A stretch of 64,000 nt of DNA from Betaproteobacteria bacterium (GTDB lineage: Bacteria > Pseudomonadota > Gammaproteobacteria > Burkholderiales > CAIKXV01), in assembly GCA_947458265.1 (NCBI GenBank), contig CANGYF010000007.1:143211-207210 (forward strand), written 5' to 3'. Of the stretch, positions 1 through 7,622 are shown one piece after another (position 1 is the stretch's first letter; each line of letters opens with the position of its first letter). The position numbers were made by a program, and so were the translations under genes. The notes below the pieces were generated by a model. The model searched no databases. It was not told the DNA's origin and saw only the letters and a list, made by a program, of their open reading frames with translations.

Positions 1-216
1 CACCGGGCCGAGGATCACGCCGTCGCAGTGGGCGACCTTGGCGCGCACATGGTCGGGGAAGGTGGACTTGTACTTCTCCAGCGCCGGGAAGCCGATCAGG
101 TCGTGGTCGTACTTCAGCCCGAGGCCGAATCGAGCGTCGGCCGCGTTGCAGACGGCAAGCGTCGCATCGGTGATCTCGGGGCCGATGCCGTCGCCCGGCA
201 GAACCAGCAGTTTCAT
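1..216 (-). CDS. Isopropylmalate/isocitrate dehydrogenase family protein (N-terminal part)
   Basis: Only the first 72 residues are in the window; the gene runs off the left edge. The protein opens with MKLLVLPGDGIGPEIT, the dinucleotide-binding start typical of the 3-isopropylmalate / isocitrate / tartrate dehydrogenase family (NAD(P)-dependent oxidative decarboxylation of 2-hydroxy acids), and continues to CDGVILGPV, the expected strand before the substrate loop. A GGAG ribosome binding site precedes the ATG. It is the last visible gene of the minus-strand catabolic run, 143 bases after the MoeA fusion gene. The substrate cannot be assigned without the rest; a catabolic tartrate/malate-type enzyme is as likely as LeuB. 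Confidence 0.8.
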   Translation of the reverse strand, partial: MKLLVLPGDGIGPEITDATLAVCNAADARFGLGLKYDHDLIGFPALEKYKSTFPDHVRAKVAHCDGVILGPV

Positions 217-359
217 TGCTACTCCTCTCGCGCCGTCCGGGACTGTCACCGGGCCGGCAAACCCCCGATGATCGCACGGTCGGCCGGGCTCAGGCCAGCC
301 GCGGCAGCGGCGCCAGCGCGCGGCCCGGCGTGCCAACAGGCGGATGTGCCTGGACCGGG

Positions 360-2315
360 CTACAGGCGGAAGCCCAGCGCCACGAGCCGCTGCCGTACTG
401 CCGGTTCCTGCAGCAGCAGGATGAACGCGCGCACCGCAGGCCGCGCCGCCCTCGCCTCCGGCACCACGAAGTCGTAGTGCTCTTCCTGCATCGGGATGAA
501 GCCGAGGCCGTATTGAGCGGCGACGGTATCGATCGCGATGCCCCAGTCCGCACGCCCTTGCGCGACGGCCGCCGCCACCGCGTTGTGCGATTTCGTCTGC
601 ACGCCGTACCCCGCTGGCTGTCGGCCGTCGAGCAGCCGGTCGACCAGTACGCGCGTACCGCTGCCCGGGTTGCGGTTGACCAGCGTGCAGTCTGCATCGG
701 CTAGCGCCACGGCGACCGCTTCGGCGAGCGACCGGCCTTCGAAACGCCCGTCCCCCGGACGGAACACCAGCCCCTGCATGCGCCGATAGCCCTCGACCAG
801 CAGCAGGCCGTCATCGAGGAGGTGGCGGTTGTAGGTGCCGGTCGCCGGATCCATCAGGTGGATACCGGCGATGTCGCACTCGCCCCGCCGTGCCGCGGCC
901 AGGCCACCCATGCTGCCGACATGCAGCGCCTTCACGCTCGCGCCCCGTACCTGCAACTCGCCGAGCAGCGCATCCAGCCCGACGCAATGGCTGCCAATCG
1001 CCACCAGGCCGGGGGCTTCGAGCCCCGAGCCGAGCAGTTGCACGTCGACCGGCGTGTCGGCAGCGACGATCTCCTGGTGCTGCCCGATGGTGACGAAGCC
1101 GTCGGCCTGGCTGAACGCGGTGACCGAGCCGGAGCCCTTGCCCATCGGATAGGCGGCAAGGCCGGCCTCACCGTCGAACAGCCCCACCAGCAGGTACTCT
1201 GTACGCCCGCGCTCCGAATTGATGCGCACCGGCAGCTTCGCCTGTACCGACTGCCTTCTTTCGGGCGGCAGCCCGGCGAACGCGCGCAGCACCGGCGCGA
1301 CGAACTCGTGGAAGGTGAAGATCGCCGAGGTCGGGAAGCCGGGCAGGATCACCACCGGCTTGCCATCGGTCACCGCGAGACAGACCGGCTTGCCCGGCTT
1401 GAGCGCGACGCCGTGCGCGACGATGCCCGGGTTGCCCAGCTGGCTCACCACCCGGTACGAGAGATCACCCGCGCCCTTGGACGTGCCGCCGGACAGGATC
1501 ACCATGTCCGCTTCCATCCCGCGTGCGAGCACCGCCTCGAGCTGTGCATCGTCGTCCGCGACGATGCCGAGCTGGATCGGCTCACCGCCGAGTTCCTCCA
1601 CCGCAGCCCCGATGATCGCCGCATTGGAATCGAACACCGCGCCGGGACGGGGCGGCGACCCGGGCGCGACGATCTCGTTGCCGGTGGACACGATCGCCAC
1701 CCGCGGCCTGCGCCAAACCTCGACCTCGGCCAGCCCGATCGCGGCGAGCACGCCGATCTCGCGCGAGGTAAGCCGCTGGCCCTGGCGCAGCACCGTCTCG
1801 CCGCGCGCGATGTCGGTGCCGGCGAAGGTGATGTTCTGCCCGGGCGGCACCGAGTTGCGACATTCCACGCCGCCGTCATCAGTGGCCTCGGTCTGCTCCA
1901 CCATGATCACCGCATCGGCGCCGCGCGGCAGCATGCCGCCGGTGGCGATGATCGACGCCCGACCGCTGGCGACAAGCTCGGCCGGTGCTCGACCTGGTTC
2001 GATCACCTCGTCGTTGAGCGCGAGACGCCGTGGGCTCTCCTCCATGGCACCGAAGGTGTCGGCGGCGACCAGGGCGAAGCCGTCGACATTGGAGCGATCG
2101 AAGGCCGGCACGTCGACCGGCGACATCACGGTCGCGGCCAGCACGCGGTGCAGTGCGTGGCCGAGCGGCACCGTCTCGCGGCCCAGTGGCGCGAGCAGCA
2201 GGTGGCGGCGGAAGCGGTCGGTGGCTTCGTCGCGGGTGATGACTTCGAGGAACTGCTCCTGGCGCGCGGCGCTGCGTGCACCGGCCTTGCTGGTCTTGTC
2301 CGGCATGCGGTCCAA
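360..2315 (-). CDS. MoeA-type molybdopterin molybdotransferase fused to a periplasmic-binding-like domain
   Basis: This 651-residue protein has a MoeA body (about residues 20-420) and a C-terminal domain of about 210 residues. The MoeA part shows DVPAFDRSNVDGFAL (the metal-insertion Asp region), VSTGNEI, SGGTSKGAGDLS and LPGFPTSA. The C-terminal part has VNRNPGSGTR, a conserved SHNAVAAAVAQGRADWGI segment and EEHYDFVVP, hallmarks of the PBP-like domain (PF12727) often attached to MoeA and related to tungstate/molybdate or LysR-type binding folds. MoeA inserts molybdenum into adenylylated molybdopterin; the extra domain is presumed to sense or bind an oxyanion or cofactor, an inference. It lies 22 bases after a second MoeA gene in the same direction. 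The alternative start at 2306 (MPDKTSK) is equally possible. Confidence 0.9.
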   Translation of the reverse strand: MDRMPDKTSKAGARSAARQEQFLEVITRDEATDRFRRHLLLAPLGRETVPLGHALHRVLAATVMSPVDVPAFDRSNVDGFALVAADTFGAMEESPRRLALNDEVIEPGRAPAELVASGRASIIATGGMLPRGADAVIMVEQTEATDDGGVECRNSVPPGQNITFAGTDIARGETVLRQGQRLTSREIGVLAAIGLAEVEVWRRPRVAIVSTGNEIVAPGSPPRPGAVFDSNAAIIGAAVEELGGEPIQLGIVADDDAQLEAVLARGMEADMVILSGGTSKGAGDLSYRVVSQLGNPGIVAHGVALKPGKPVCLAVTDGKPVVILPGFPTSAIFTFHEFVAPVLRAFAGLPPERRQSVQAKLPVRINSERGRTEYLLVGLFDGEAGLAAYPMGKGSGSVTAFSQADGFVTIGQHQEIVAADTPVDVQLLGSGLEAPGLVAIGSHCVGLDALLGELQVRGASVKALHVGSMGGLAAARRGECDIAGIHLMDPATGTYNRHLLDDGLLLVEGYRRMQGLVFRPGDGRFEGRSLAEAVAVALADADCTLVNRNPGSGTRVLVDRLLDGRQPAGYGVQTKSHNAVAAAVAQGRADWGIAIDTVAAQYGLGFIPMQEEHYDFVVPEARAARPAVRAFILLLQEPAVRQRLVALGFRL

Positions 2316-2337
2316 CCCGGGTGGCGGGTGTCGGATA

Positions 2338-3576
2338 TCAGGGCTCGTAAAGGTACACGTCGACGGCGGTGCCTGCCGCCTGGCCTTCGCTGTCGCCGGG
2401 GACGATCACGAAGCCGTCGGCGCGGGTGGTGGACGACAGGATCGATGCGCCGCTCAACGCGAGCGGCTCGGCGCCGTCCTCGCCCAGGCGCACGCGGCAG
2501 TAGTCGACCCGGCCGACCTGCGAGGCGATCTTGCGGGTGAGCAGCACGCGGCGCACCGGGTGCGGCCATCCGGACGGGCGGCCGCCGAGCATGCGCAGTG
2601 CGCGGCCGGCGAAGAAGTCGTAGGCGCACAGGCAGGACACCGGGTTGCCCGGCAGCAGGAACACCAGCGCAGCGCCGACCCGTCCGAAGCCGGCCGGGCT
2701 GGACGGTCGCATCGCGACGCCATGCACGCCGAGCTCGCCTTCAGCCGCGACGATGCCCGGCGCATGGTCCTCGCTGCCGACGCTGGAGCCACCGGAGACC
2801 AGCACCACATCGGCACCGGGCGCGCAGATCGCCTCGCGGATGGCTTCGCGCCGGTCGGCGACATGCAGCACGGGTTCGAGATCACCGCCATCGCGCACGG
2901 CCAGCCCGCAGAGCATGCTCGAGTTCGCGTCGTAGACCTGGTGCAGGCCCTTCGGCGTGCCGGGCAGCGCCAGTTCGTCGCCGGTGACCACGATGCGCAC
3001 CCGCGGGCGGCGCACGACCTGTGCTCGGTCCAGGCCGATCGAGGCGATCAGCCCGACGTCCTGCGCCCGCAGCCGGCGCCCGGCCGCGAGCAGCAGCGAT
3101 CCCTCGGCCACGTCCTCGGCACGGCGCCCGACATGCTTGCCCGGTGCCAGCGGCGCGGTGACCTCGACCCGGCCATCGCGTTCGGTCGCGTACTCGGCTG
3201 GTACCACCGCATCAGCGCCGTCCGGCAGCGGCGCGCCGGTCATGATGCGCACGGCGCTGCCGATGCCGACACTGCCTTCGTAGGGTCGCCCCGGCAGCGC
3301 CTGGCCGACGACGGCGAACGACAGCGGGTTGTAGTCGCCGGCGCCGTTGGTCCCGGCGCCGCGCAGCGCATAGCCGTCCATCGCGGAGCGGTCGAACGAC
3401 GGCACGTCCATGGTCGAGTGCAGGTCGGCGGCCAGCACGCGACCATGCAGCGCGTCGAGCAGCACTACCTCGGGGCCGAGCACTGCGGCCTGCGCGTCGA
3501 TCCAGGCCAGCGCATCCTCGACCGTGGCCCGCGCGGAGAAGCCGCGCATGCGTACATCCTGCACTGGTGCGGTCAT
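2338..3576 (-). CDS. moeA: Molybdopterin molybdotransferase MoeA
   Basis: A 412-residue MoeA of normal length, catalysing molybdate insertion into MPT-AMP in the cytoplasm. Diagnostic segments are DVPSFDRSAMDGYALRG near residue 60, GADAVVPAEYA, VVTGDELALPGTP around the active-site Glu, SGGSSVGSEDH and LPGNPVSCL, followed by the domain IV tail. It sits directly downstream of the nitrile hydratase alpha gene (34-base gap) and upstream of the MoeA fusion, so two MoeA proteins end the same apparent operon. No molybdoenzyme is encoded in the window, so the client enzyme must be elsewhere, possibly beyond the left edge. Confidence 0.92.
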   Translation of the reverse strand: MTAPVQDVRMRGFSARATVEDALAWIDAQAAVLGPEVVLLDALHGRVLAADLHSTMDVPSFDRSAMDGYALRGAGTNGAGDYNPLSFAVVGQALPGRPYEGSVGIGSAVRIMTGAPLPDGADAVVPAEYATERDGRVEVTAPLAPGKHVGRRAEDVAEGSLLLAAGRRLRAQDVGLIASIGLDRAQVVRRPRVRIVVTGDELALPGTPKGLHQVYDANSSMLCGLAVRDGGDLEPVLHVADRREAIREAICAPGADVVLVSGGSSVGSEDHAPGIVAAEGELGVHGVAMRPSSPAGFGRVGAALVFLLPGNPVSCLCAYDFFAGRALRMLGGRPSGWPHPVRRVLLTRKIASQVGRVDYCRVRLGEDGAEPLALSGASILSSTTRADGFVIVPGDSEGQAAGTAVDVYLYEP

Positions 3577-3610
3577 CGGACGCCCTGCGCGCTGCCAGCC
3601 GGCCGCGCCC

Positions 3611-4279
3611 TCAGGGGGCGAGCGCCTGCGACACGCCGATCATGCTGTCGCGGGTGACCAGGCCGGCGAGCCGCTGTTCGTCCCAGCCGTCGGTGCCCTC
3701 GGGACGCAGCGGGATCACCAGGTAGCGCATGTCCGCGGTGGAGTCCACGACGCGGATCTCGCGCTGGGCAGGCAGCTCGGTGCCGAACTCACTGAGAACG
3801 GCACGCGGCTCGATCACCACCCGCGAACGGTACTCGCGGCTCTTGTACCAGGCGGGCGGGATGCCGAGGATGTTGCGCGGATAGCAGGAACACAGCGTGC
3901 AGCACACCACGTGGTGCAGCTGCGCCGTGTTCTCGAGCACGGTCAGCTCCGGCGTGTTGGCCAGGTCGAGGTCGAACGCCCGTCCCAGTGCCAGCTTGGC
4001 GTCGGCCAGCAGTGCCGCACGGAACGCATCGTCGAGCCAGGCCCGCGCGATGATCGCGGCACCGAGCGCCGGGGTGCGCGATTCGGTCAGGTCGATCTGG
4101 CGCTGCAGGTCACCGGCAGTGAACACCCCCTTCTCGACCAGCAGTTCACGCAGGGCCTGCTCCATCAGCAGCGATTCGGGCTGGTAGTGGTCCAGGTCGT
4201 CGACCGGCGCATGCGGATGGGCATCGCCATCATGGTCGTGGTCATGGTGGACGTGGTCGCCATGGTCGTGGACGGTCAT
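3611..4279 (-). CDS. Nitrile hydratase alpha subunit (or thiocyanate hydrolase gamma), cobalt type
   Basis: This 222-residue catalytic subunit hydrates nitriles to amides (or, in the close relative thiocyanate hydrolase, hydrolyses SCN-). The metal claw CTLCSC lies at Cys127, Cys130 and Cys132, the Thr-containing form known for cobalt enzymes; LGIPPAWYKSREYRSRVV after it is typical of the family. Unusual features are a histidine-rich N-terminus (nine His in the first 23 residues) and an additional Cys126 immediately before the claw. It overlaps the upstream beta-C gene by 4 bases (ATGA), so translation is probably coupled. The neighbouring amidase favours the nitrile-to-acid route over thiocyanate, but the subunit layout resembles scnBAC. 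Confidence 0.88.
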   Translation of the reverse strand: MTVHDHGDHVHHDHDHDGDAHPHAPVDDLDHYQPESLLMEQALRELLVEKGVFTAGDLQRQIDLTESRTPALGAAIIARAWLDDAFRAALLADAKLALGRAFDLDLANTPELTVLENTAQLHHVVCCTLCSCYPRNILGIPPAWYKSREYRSRVVIEPRAVLSEFGTELPAQREIRVVDSTADMRYLVIPLRPEGTDGWDEQRLAGLVTRDSMIGVSQALAP

Positions 4280-4590
4280 CGGGAGCCTTCCGGTGCGGCG
4301 TCAAGTGGCTGGAGCCAGTGTTCGAACAGGTCGGCGATGATCCGGTAGGGAGCCTCGCGCAGCCGGTCTCCCCACACCTCGGCAGCATCGAACTCGACCT
4401 GGTACAGCGTGAGCGCCGGCAGGCCGGGCTTGTGGTACGCCAGCGCTTCCGGGTTCGGGTAGCGACCGAGCGCACGCACCACCACCCCGCGCTTGCCGCG
4501 CAGGTAATGCGGCGTGCGGCAATGCGTGGACGGCTCGCCGGTGAGAACAGTGACCGGCATGCCGGCGGGCAGCGGCTGGCGCGCGCTCAT
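4276..4590 (-). CDS. Nitrile hydratase beta subunit, C-terminal half as a separate protein
   Basis: This 104-residue protein matches only the C-terminal SH3-like half of nitrile hydratase beta: TPHYLRGKRGVVVRALG near residue 26, then LYQVEFDAAEVWGD and a final DLFEHWLQP. The same half is the alpha subunit in thiocyanate hydrolase. It overlaps the N-terminal-half gene upstream and the alpha gene downstream by 4 bases each, so the three chains are translationally coupled in the order beta-N, beta-C, alpha. It has its own ATG and its frame differs from the upstream half. Because all three genes are neatly overlapped, I read this as a true split rather than a recent frameshift. Confidence 0.85.
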   Translation of the reverse strand: MSARQPLPAGMPVTVLTGEPSTHCRTPHYLRGKRGVVVRALGRYPNPEALAYHKPGLPALTLYQVEFDAAEVWGDRLREAPYRIIADLFEHWLQPLDAAPEGSR

Positions 4591-4904
4591 GCACCCGCCC
4601 TGCGCGCTGCGGCAAGCGTGGCCATGCGCTGCTCGAGTTCCGTCTGGCCGACCAGCCCGCGCTCGATCGCCAGCAGGCGCACGGCCCTCAACCAGCGTTC
4701 ATAGTAGGACAGGTCGTGGTAGGCCTGAGGATCGAGCGACTCGATGCACCGGCGCATCGCATCGACGGTGAAATGGCCCTTCTGCGGATGGGCGAGCAGG
4801 CGCAGCATCGCATCGACGCGCTGGTCGAACAGCGTGCGTGCATGCTCGGCCCGCTGGATCGGACCGGCCGGGTCGCCACCCATGTCGTGAACGCTCTTCA
4901 CCAT
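4587..4904 (-). CDS. Nitrile hydratase beta subunit, N-terminal half as a separate protein
   Basis: This 105-residue protein corresponds to the N-terminal helical half of nitrile hydratase beta: HDMGG near the start, FTVDAMRRCIESL, then LSYYERWLRAVRLLAIERG, the counterpart of the conserved YYE-W helix that contacts the active site. The same fold is used by thiocyanate hydrolase beta and by the nitrile hydratase activator/metallochaperone family, so an activator role is the main alternative. It is the first gene of the three-subunit set, starting 4 bases after the Bug receptor stop codon. No other activator gene is visible, which makes a dual structural and metal-delivery role worth considering (inference). 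Confidence 0.82.
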   Translation of the reverse strand: MVKSVHDMGGDPAGPIQRAEHARTLFDQRVDAMLRLLAHPQKGHFTVDAMRRCIESLDPQAYHDLSYYERWLRAVRLLAIERGLVGQTELEQRMATLAAARRAGA

Positions 4905-4908
4905 GGCC

Positions 4909-5955
4909 CTATTCTGCCTTGATCCCGGCCGCGCGGATGATCTTGCCCAGCGCGTCGATCTCCGACTTCAGGAACGCGCCGAACGCCTGCGGGCTGCTCG
5001 GCCAGGGCTCCGCATAGAGCGTGGCCAGCCGCTCCTTCAGTTCCGGAGTCGCCAGCGCGCGCCCGATCTCGGCATTGATCGCCGACACGACGCCGGCCGG
5101 CGTGCCGCGCGGCGAAACGAGGCCCCACCACTGCATGATCTGGTAGCCGGCCAGCCCCTGCTCGGCCATCGTCGGGATCTCGGGCGTCAGGCTGTGCCGC
5201 TTCGGTCCGGTGGTGCCGACCGCGCGCATCTTGCCCGCCTTCACCAGCGGCATCGCCGCAAGCATGCTGCTGGCCGAAAACGACACCTCGCCGCCTGCAA
5301 GCGCCGCCAGGGCCGGCACGGCGCCCTTGTAGGGCACGACGGTGAACTCGAACTTGCCCATCATCCGGAACAGCTCGCCGCTCAGGTCTCCGGTCGTGCC
5401 CCGGCCCGGCGATCCGAAGTTGAACTTCCCCGGGTTGGCGCGCGCGAAGGCGATCAGTTCCTGCGCCGTCTTCGCCGGCACGACGTTGGCGACCGTCACC
5501 ACCTGCGGCGCGGTCGCGATCCCGCCCAGCGGCGTGAAGTCGCGCATCACGTCGATCGACAGCTTGCTGTAGAGCGAAGGCAGGCTGGCCAGCGCGGGCT
5601 CCGCCAGCATCAGGGTGTAGCCGTCGGCTCCAGCGCGGGCGGTGAGTTCGGCCGCGATCAGGCCACCGGCCCCGGTACGGTTGTCGACGATCGTGGTCTG
5701 GCCCCAGGACTGGCTGAACTGGGCACCGATCGTGCGCGCCATCACGTCGGCGGCACCGCCAGCGGCGAACGGCACGATGAAGCGCACCGGCTTGACGGGG
5801 AAAGCCTCCGCCGCGGCGACGGCGCCCGGGGCGAGGCAGGACAGGCAGAACATCGACGCGATCGCGGCATGGATCTGGCGGGGAACGCGACCGGCGAGGC
5901 GGTTCACCGGGGTCGCTGCGAGCAGGTCTGCGTGGGCAATCGGGCGCATCGTCAT
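4909..5955 (-). CDS. Bug-family tripartite tricarboxylate transporter substrate receptor
   Basis: A 348-residue periplasmic binding protein of the Bug/TctC family. A hydrophobic export signal ends near AVAAAEAFPVKP, followed by the family landmarks VRFIVPFAAGGAADVMAR, WGQTTIVDNRTGAGG, the stretch ARANPGKFNFGS and LASLPSLYSKL. Such receptors bind carboxylates or amides and feed TctAB-like membrane components, or act as orphan sensors; no TctAB genes are present here. It overlaps the amidase gene (ATGA at 5952-5955) and precedes the hydratase genes, so its ligand is plausibly a substrate or product of this pathway. The ligand itself cannot be read from sequence. Confidence 0.92.
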   Translation of the reverse strand: MTMRPIAHADLLAATPVNRLAGRVPRQIHAAIASMFCLSCLAPGAVAAAEAFPVKPVRFIVPFAAGGAADVMARTIGAQFSQSWGQTTIVDNRTGAGGLIAAELTARAGADGYTLMLAEPALASLPSLYSKLSIDVMRDFTPLGGIATAPQVVTVANVVPAKTAQELIAFARANPGKFNFGSPGRGTTGDLSGELFRMMGKFEFTVVPYKGAVPALAALAGGEVSFSASSMLAAMPLVKAGKMRAVGTTGPKRHSLTPEIPTMAEQGLAGYQIMQWWGLVSPRGTPAGVVSAINAEIGRALATPELKERLATLYAEPWPSSPQAFGAFLKSEIDALGKIIRAAGIKAE

Positions 5956-7622
5956 TCTCCAGGAAGCGTGCAGGAATCGAAACGGAAGGCGCTGGCCGGT
6001 TCGGCCGCGCGCGCCAGCGGTTCGCGGATGCGGCGGATCATCGCGAACGCATGCGGGGCGGCGCGCAGCAGCAGTTCGAACCGGCGTTCGTCGAGGTCCA
6101 GCCCGGCCTGGCCGGCCAGCGCCGCAGCAGCGGCGCGCACCTGCGGCGTCACGCGCGCATCCAGCGGCGCCGCCGGCGCCAGCTCCACCGGCGGACGCGG
6201 TGTACCAGGCACCAGCACAGGCCGGCGCGCCTGCCAGCCGGTCGCGCGTTCATAGGCATGGCCGACGCGCAGCACGGTCGACTCATCGAACGGACGGCCA
6301 CCGATCTGCAGGCCCATCGGCAGGCCGTTGCCGGCAAAGCCGCAGCAGACGATCAGCGCCGGGTTGCCGAGCACGCTGAACGGCGAGAACAGCGACGGCT
6401 TCTCCCAGAAGGACACCGTGCGGTGCGCATCGAGCCTGGGCGCAGGACCGGCGCCAGGGGTGACGAGCACATCGAACCGCTCGTACAGCGGCAGCGCCGC
6501 CTCGAGCAGGCCGCGCCGTACCCGCTGCGCGAGCATGTAGTCGGACGCCTGGAACAGCGCGCCGGCGAGGCCGCCACGGCCGAGGAAGTCCTCGCCGAAG
6601 TCGGCGGGCCGCGACACCAGCGCGTCCCGGTAGATCGAGAACAGCTCGGACAGCGAGATCACCGTCTTCACATCGTGATAGACCTGTGCCGGATGCATCC
6701 GTATCTCTTCGACGCTCGCGCCGAGCGATCGCAGCACGTCCAGGGCCGCTTCGGTCGCGCGCACCAGTTCGGCCGGGGTGTCGACATCCTGCTCCCACAG
6801 GTGGCGGGCGACACCGATGCGCACGCCGCGCAGGTCTTCCTGCCCGCGCAGTGCGGCACGGTAGTCCGGCACCGCCCGCGCGGCGCTGGCCGGATCCGCT
6901 GGATCATGGCCGGCGATCGCCTGCAGCAGGATCGCGCAATCCTCCACCGTGCGCGCCATCGGGCCGCAGTGGTCGAAGGACCACGAGTTCGGCAGCACGC
7001 CGCCACGGCTGACCAGGCCATACGTGGGCTTGAGCCCGGCCAGGCCGCACAGCGCCGACGGCGTGCGGATCGAGCCTCCGGTATCGCTGCCGAGCGCGGC
7101 CGGGACGAAGCCGGCCGCCAGCGCGGCACCCGGACCGCTGCTCGACCCCCCGGTGATGTGCTCGAGGTTCCACGGATTGCGCGCCGGGGGCCAGGGCAGG
7201 TCGAGCGACGGCCCGCCGTGCGCGAACTCGTGCGTGGCCAGCTTGCCCAGCAGCACGGCTCCTGCCGCCTGCAGCTTCGCCACCGCGAAGCCGTCGCGCG
7301 CCGGGACATTGTCGATGCAGATGCGGGAATGGCCCGAGGTGAGCACGCCCGCGGTGTCGAAGATGTCCTTCAACGCGAACGGCATGCCATGCATCGGCCC
7401 GCGCCAGCCACCGCCTGCGATCTCGGATTCGGCCCGACGTGCCTGCGCCAGCGCGGCATCGGCGGTGACGGTGATGAATGCATTGACCTGCGGGTCGATC
7501 GCCTCGATGCGATCGAGCAGCGAACGGGCGAGTTCGACCGGCGACAGTTGCCTCGCCGCGATCAGCTCCGCGAGCCTGGACAGCGTGAGTTCGTGCAGCG
7601 GGGCGCCACCTGCGTCACTCAC
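5952..7622 (-). CDS. Amidase-signature hydrolase with AtzG/GatC-like C-terminal tail
   Basis: A 556-residue amidase-signature enzyme hydrolysing an amide to acid and ammonia. The Ser-cisSer-Lys triad reads Lys85 (in FALKDIFDTAG), Ser161 (in GGSSSGPG) and Ser184 (in SDTGGSIR). The canonical fold ends near residue 480; the last 60 or so residues (AALAGQAGLDLDERRFELL onward, ending in PASAFRFD) resemble the small AtzG/DUF4089 partner that stabilises AtzE-type amidases, here apparently fused in cis. It overlaps the sensor kinase gene by 8 bases and the Bug gene by 4. Acting after nitrile hydratase, it would complete nitrile conversion to carboxylate. The start (MSDAGGAPLH) agrees with the family. 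Confidence 0.92.
   Translation of the reverse strand: MSDAGGAPLHELTLSRLAELIAARQLSPVELARSLLDRIEAIDPQVNAFITVTADAALAQARRAESEIAGGGWRGPMHGMPFALKDIFDTAGVLTSGHSRICIDNVPARDGFAVAKLQAAGAVLLGKLATHEFAHGGPSLDLPWPPARNPWNLEHITGGSSSGPGAALAAGFVPAALGSDTGGSIRTPSALCGLAGLKPTYGLVSRGGVLPNSWSFDHCGPMARTVEDCAILLQAIAGHDPADPASAARAVPDYRAALRGQEDLRGVRIGVARHLWEQDVDTPAELVRATEAALDVLRSLGASVEEIRMHPAQVYHDVKTVISLSELFSIYRDALVSRPADFGEDFLGRGGLAGALFQASDYMLAQRVRRGLLEAALPLYERFDVLVTPGAGPAPRLDAHRTVSFWEKPSLFSPFSVLGNPALIVCCGFAGNGLPMGLQIGGRPFDESTVLRVGHAYERATGWQARRPVLVPGTPRPPVELAPAAPLDARVTPQVRAAAAALAGQAGLDLDERRFELLLRAAPHAFAMIRRIREPLARAAEPASAFRFDSCTLPGE

Noticed and set aside
360..3576. Recent moeA tandem duplication
   Set aside because: The two MoeA proteins differ strongly in sequence and domain content, so they are old paralogues or separate acquisitions rather than a recent duplication.
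4276..4904. Frameshifted nitrile hydratase beta gene
   Set aside because: The two halves have their own start codons and tidy 4-base overlaps, matching known split-subunit enzymes, so a sequencing or inactivating frameshift is the less likely explanation.
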